A stretch of DNA of 64,000 nucleotides from contig JAULSN010000004.1 in assembly GCA_033439765.1 (NCBI GenBank), positions 1,002,001 to 1,066,000 of the forward strand. Direction: 5' to 3'. The translations under genes and the position numbers were made by a program. Shown here piece after piece: positions 61,866 through 64,000 of this stretch. Each line of letters opens with the position of its first letter. Positions within the stretch are counted from its first letter, which is position 1. Source of the stretch: Lasiosphaeria ovina. Taxonomy: Eukaryota > Ascomycota > Sordariomycetes > Sordariales > Lasiosphaeriaceae. The notes under the pieces are model-generated. The model was not told where the DNA came from. It saw only the letters and a list, made by a program, of their open reading frames with translations, and did not search any database.

Positions 61866-62561
61866 ATGACCACCGCCGCCGCCCTGTCGTCGCCCGACAA
61901 CGCCGCGCTCGCCGTCTCGGCCGGCGCGGCCATGTTCTACTGGACCAAGATCCGCTCGCCGCCCAGCGTGGGGCGCATGGCCGTCAAGACGGCGGCCACG
62001 GCACTCCTCGCGGCCGCGGCGTCGCTGCGCGGCGGCAGCCAGCACCTCGTCGGGGCGCTGGCGCTCGGCGCGGCGGGCGACGCGTTTCTATCCTGGGACG
62101 GCGACGCGGCGTTCCTGGGCGGGCTGACGAGCTTCCTGGTCGGCCACACGCTGTACATGTTCGAGTTCGCGCACGCGCACGCGGCCGGGTTCAACGGCAT
62201 CCGCCTGCTCGACGGCGGGCGCGAAATTGCCGCGCTCGTGCTGGCGGGGCTCGTCGCCATCATGATGCTGGTGCTGCCGCCGCGCGTTGCCACCGGCCTC
62301 GGCGTGCCCGTCTTCATCTACGCCGTCGCCATCTTCTTCATGGACCTCACCGCGCTCGCCACCAACAACAACCAGGTCATGGCCGGCGCTCTCATGTTCA
62401 CTGGATCCGACGCACTCCTCGCTGTCGACAGGTTTTTGGTCGCGCCCGCGTCGCCCCACCGCTCGTGGATGCAGAAGGCCGTGTGGTTCCTGTACTACAC
62501 CGGCCAGCTGCTGATGGCCGTTGGCGCGCTTTCCATGGCCCCGGAAGTTTTGCGCCAATAA
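61866..62561 (+). CDS. TMEM86/YhhN-family lysoplasmalogenase-like membrane protein, 231 aa
   Basis: Single exon from ATG in AACACCATGA. About seven to eight hydrophobic segments. Conserved YhhN features are ALALGAAGDAFLSWDGDAAF (the Asp-rich motif), GLTSFLVGHTLYMFEFA (with GH), VPVFIYAVAIFFMDL, AGALMFTGSDALLAVDRF (SD) and WFLYYTGQLLMAVGAL. The family hydrolyses the vinyl-ether bond of lysoplasmalogens in animals. Ascomycetes generally lack plasmalogens, so the fungal substrate may differ. Located 450 bases after PLC in the same orientation; both act on lipids, but co-function is only a guess. Confidence 0.88.
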   Translation: MTTAAALSSPDNAALAVSAGAAMFYWTKIRSPPSVGRMAVKTAATALLAAAASLRGGSQHLVGALALGAAGDAFLSWDGDAAFLGGLTSFLVGHTLYMFEFAHAHAAGFNGIRLLDGGREIAALVLAGLVAIMMLVLPPRVATGLGVPVFIYAVAIFFMDLTALATNNNQVMAGALMFTGSDALLAVDRFLVAPASPHRSWMQKAVWFLYYTGQLLMAVGALSMAPEVLRQ

Positions 62562-62994
62562 AAGACATGCCTGACATGGGTGGTATGGTCTGGGGATATA
62601 GAAGACGGAGTTGTGGTCAGCTAGGGTGCAGCCGTGGGTTAGCTCGTTAACTGATCTCTCATGAGAATAGCAAAATGCTTAACAGATAGATTTAGAGAAG
62701 GACCATAAAAACATACCTAGCTGGTCGTGGAACGCTCTCAACCTGCTTTTTTCCAAGGAAGTAGTATTAATATTTCACCCGTCACTGACAGCAAGATATC
62801 ATGGCGTCATCCAGGAACTCTGCATGTACACGTTCCCGTTCTGCCCCGTGTGGACAAGGCAGTGGAGACATCTCCCAGCGGCACACCGTGGTATCCTTCA
62901 AACAATGGCATGGCATCACTGCCCCGCTGGAGTGGGTGAAGCTAACGGCCCCGCCGGGATGCCAAAAGAAATCGAACAAAAAGCCAAAAAACAT
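62562..62994. other. spacer between YhhN gene and tRNA
   Basis: No gene recognised. An A-run at 62977-62991 on the + strand corresponds to the T-run (TTTTTT) that ends the minus-strand tRNA transcript. Confidence 0.5.
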
Positions 62995-63066
62995 CGACCC
63001 ACCCAGGTCTCGAACCTGGAACCTCCTGATTCGTAGTCAGACGCTCTACCATTGAGCCAGCAGGCC
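62995..63066 (-). tRNA. tRNA-Arg (ACG), 72 nt, no intron
   Basis: Read on the minus strand: acceptor stem GGCCTGC pairs with GTGGGTC over 7 bp with G-U wobbles, D-arm GCTC/GAGC, anticodon stem TCTGA/TCAGG with loop CTACGAA (anticodon ACG, arginine CGN codons after A-to-I editing), T-arm CCAGG/CCTGG with loop TTCGAGA, and discriminator G. A T6 pol III terminator follows the 3' end. B-box GGTTCGAGACC is intact. Confidence 0.95.
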
Positions 63067-63440
63067 TGTTTGCTGTTATTGATATTTTATCCCATCCCAA
63101 AGACTATATGTCCGAAGTCAATGGCGGCGATGCTGGATCAGCTTATGGCTTTGCGGCACAGGTGGCGACGCTCTTGCTTCTAATACGTAGGAGGTCGTCC
63201 ATCGCAGTCAGCATAAGCTGCGCAGCAATAAGAGGGACCTGGGCGACACAAATGGCAACGCGCAAGAGGTAACGGTGGAATAATTATGAACAATAGGCTC
63301 GATTGTCGGCAAGTCGCACGAATGGAATTGTACGAGAAATACGGAGTGATGACATTTTATTTATTTCTTGCTCGCAGCTTTTATCTCCATTTCCACAGCG
63401 ACAATTGTAACTTGTGGATGCATCCGAATTCGGCGCCTTT
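63067..63440. other. 3' flank of the AA8-LysM gene
   Basis: No gene recognised. Confidence 0.45.
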
Positions 63441-64000
63441 CTAGCTGCGTCGGACACACACGACAGCGCCGATCCGCAGCGGGTCGCAGTTCAGACCCGG
63501 GTTGTAGCTCTTGAGCTGGTCCAGCGTGATCCCGTTGTTTGTCGCGATGAGATAGCAATAGTCCCCCGACTTGACCGTGTAAGACTTCGCGCAGCTGGAT
63601 GTCGGGGACGGGCTTTTTGCTGTCGTGGGTGACGGGGACTTCGCTGTCGTCGGAGACGGTGCTTTTGCTGTTGTCGGCGACGGAGCTTTTACCGTCGTTG
63701 CCGTGGGAGCTGGAACCCCAGATCCGCCACAGCTCCCGGTGACCGTCGCTGTGGCCTTGGATGCCCAGCTGGTGTACGCGCGATTAGCAACGGCGCTGTT
63801 GAACCTCGCGGGGAAGATGCCCTGGTTCCCGTGCTGCCGCACCGAGAGGGAGTTGGGACATGCTCCGTTGGTGGGACTAGTCGTCGCGTGGCACCATCCC
63901 AGAACGAGATAGCCCTCGCTGGTGGGTGCGGCGCCGCTTTCCTGGCCCTGCTTCCACTTGAGGCAGTTCTGGCACCGGAAGATGAGAGAGTAGTGCGTTG
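63441..64000 (-). CDS. AA8 (CDH-type cytochrome) domain plus LysM secreted protein, C-terminal part
   Basis: Reverse strand, running in from beyond the window end; 186 codons seen. The first visible part is the end of an AA8/DOMON-like iron-reductase domain: YSLIFRCQNCLKWK, GYLVLGWCHATTSPTNGACP, QGIFPARFNSAVANRAYTSW and TVTGSCGG. This is the usual C-terminal end of the cellobiose-dehydrogenase cytochrome domain. A Ser/Thr/Pro-rich linker of four 8-residue repeats (KAPSPTTA, KSPSPTTA) follows, then one LysM: SYTVKSGDYCYLIATNNG, ITLDQLKSYNPGLNC, DPLRIGAVVCV, ending in VRRS. AA8 is an electron-transfer domain; LysM binds chitin or peptidoglycan. It should therefore be secreted and attached to chitin. 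The heme-ligand Met/His lie in the part outside the window. Confidence 0.85.
   Translation of the reverse strand, partial: THYSLIFRCQNCLKWKQGQESGAAPTSEGYLVLGWCHATTSPTNGACPNSLSVRQHGNQGIFPARFNSAVANRAYTSWASKATATVTGSCGGSGVPAPTATTVKAPSPTTAKAPSPTTAKSPSPTTAKSPSPTSSCAKSYTVKSGDYCYLIATNNGITLDQLKSYNPGLNCDPLRIGAVVCVRRS
63602..63693 (-). repeat. 24-bp coding minisatellite in the AA8-LysM linker
   Basis: About four imperfect tandem copies of a 24-bp unit, in frame, encoding the KxPSPTTA repeats. The repeat number could vary between strains. Confidence 0.85.

Noticed and set aside
63602..63693. CRISPR-like short repeats
   Set aside because: 24-bp units are adjacent, in frame and encode PT-rich linker repeats; the genome is eukaryotic.

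Overview
The window is eukaryotic nuclear DNA from a filamentous ascomycete. Genes are separated by 0.3-2 kb, introns are 49-172 nt with GT...AG ends and CTAAC/CTGAC-like branch sites, and many families are typical of moulds: HET domain, NACHT/STAND NTPases, Zn2Cys6 regulator, UstYa-like, P450, PhoD, cyanovirin-type lectin and an AA8 (cellobiose-dehydrogenase-type cytochrome) domain. No operons, CRISPR arrays or bacterial signals are present. Splice models were built by hand from reading frames, so exon ends carry some uncertainty.

Layout. 1-8 kb: 3' part of a 3-hydroxyisobutyrate-dehydrogenase-like gene, a P450, an APH-fold phosphotransferase and a CinA/PncC-type amidase. 8-12.7 kb: an MDP-1-like HAD phosphatase gene carrying a 3.1-kb hAT transposon in an intron. 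The hAT has perfect 24-bp inverted repeats and an 8-bp target duplication, and the duplicated bases recreate the intron's splice acceptor; its transposase is riddled with TAA/TAG stops but has no frameshift. 12.9-20.5 kb: a PhoD phosphatase pseudogene, a HET-domain gene, a small secreted protein and a UstYa/DUF3328 relic. 21.8-27 kb: an ankyrin protein, an eIF5A-like/ankyrin fusion, a P450 C-terminal relic and a tail-anchored-looking membrane protein of unknown role. 27.4-35.8 kb: a secretory block with a ricin-B-type lectin, an unknown secreted protein, a cyanovirin-N-type lectin and a secreted FAD amine-oxidase-like enzyme. 36-48 kb: an atypical alpha-kinase, a NACHT-protein N-terminal relic, a large membrane protein, an ankyrin relic and a Zn2Cys6 transcription factor. 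49-56 kb: a secreted SGNH esterase, a protein-kinase-like relic, a P-loop kinase/HAD/phosphoribosyltransferase fusion and a GPI-anchored PEBP-family protein. 56-64 kb: a NACHT pseudogene, an AT-rich island, a PI-PLC, a TMEM86/YhhN lysoplasmalogenase, tRNA-Arg(ACG) and the 3' end of an AA8-LysM gene.

Common threads. The window is rich in allorecognition/innate-immunity type genes and their dead copies (HET, ankyrin, NACHT, kinase relics), which suggests birth-and-death turnover. It also holds several secreted carbohydrate-binding proteins (two lectins, AA8-LysM). Most unusual are the three multi-domain fusions (eIF5A-like+ankyrin, kinase+HAD+PRTase, AA8+LysM) and the hAT insertion that duplicated a splice acceptor.
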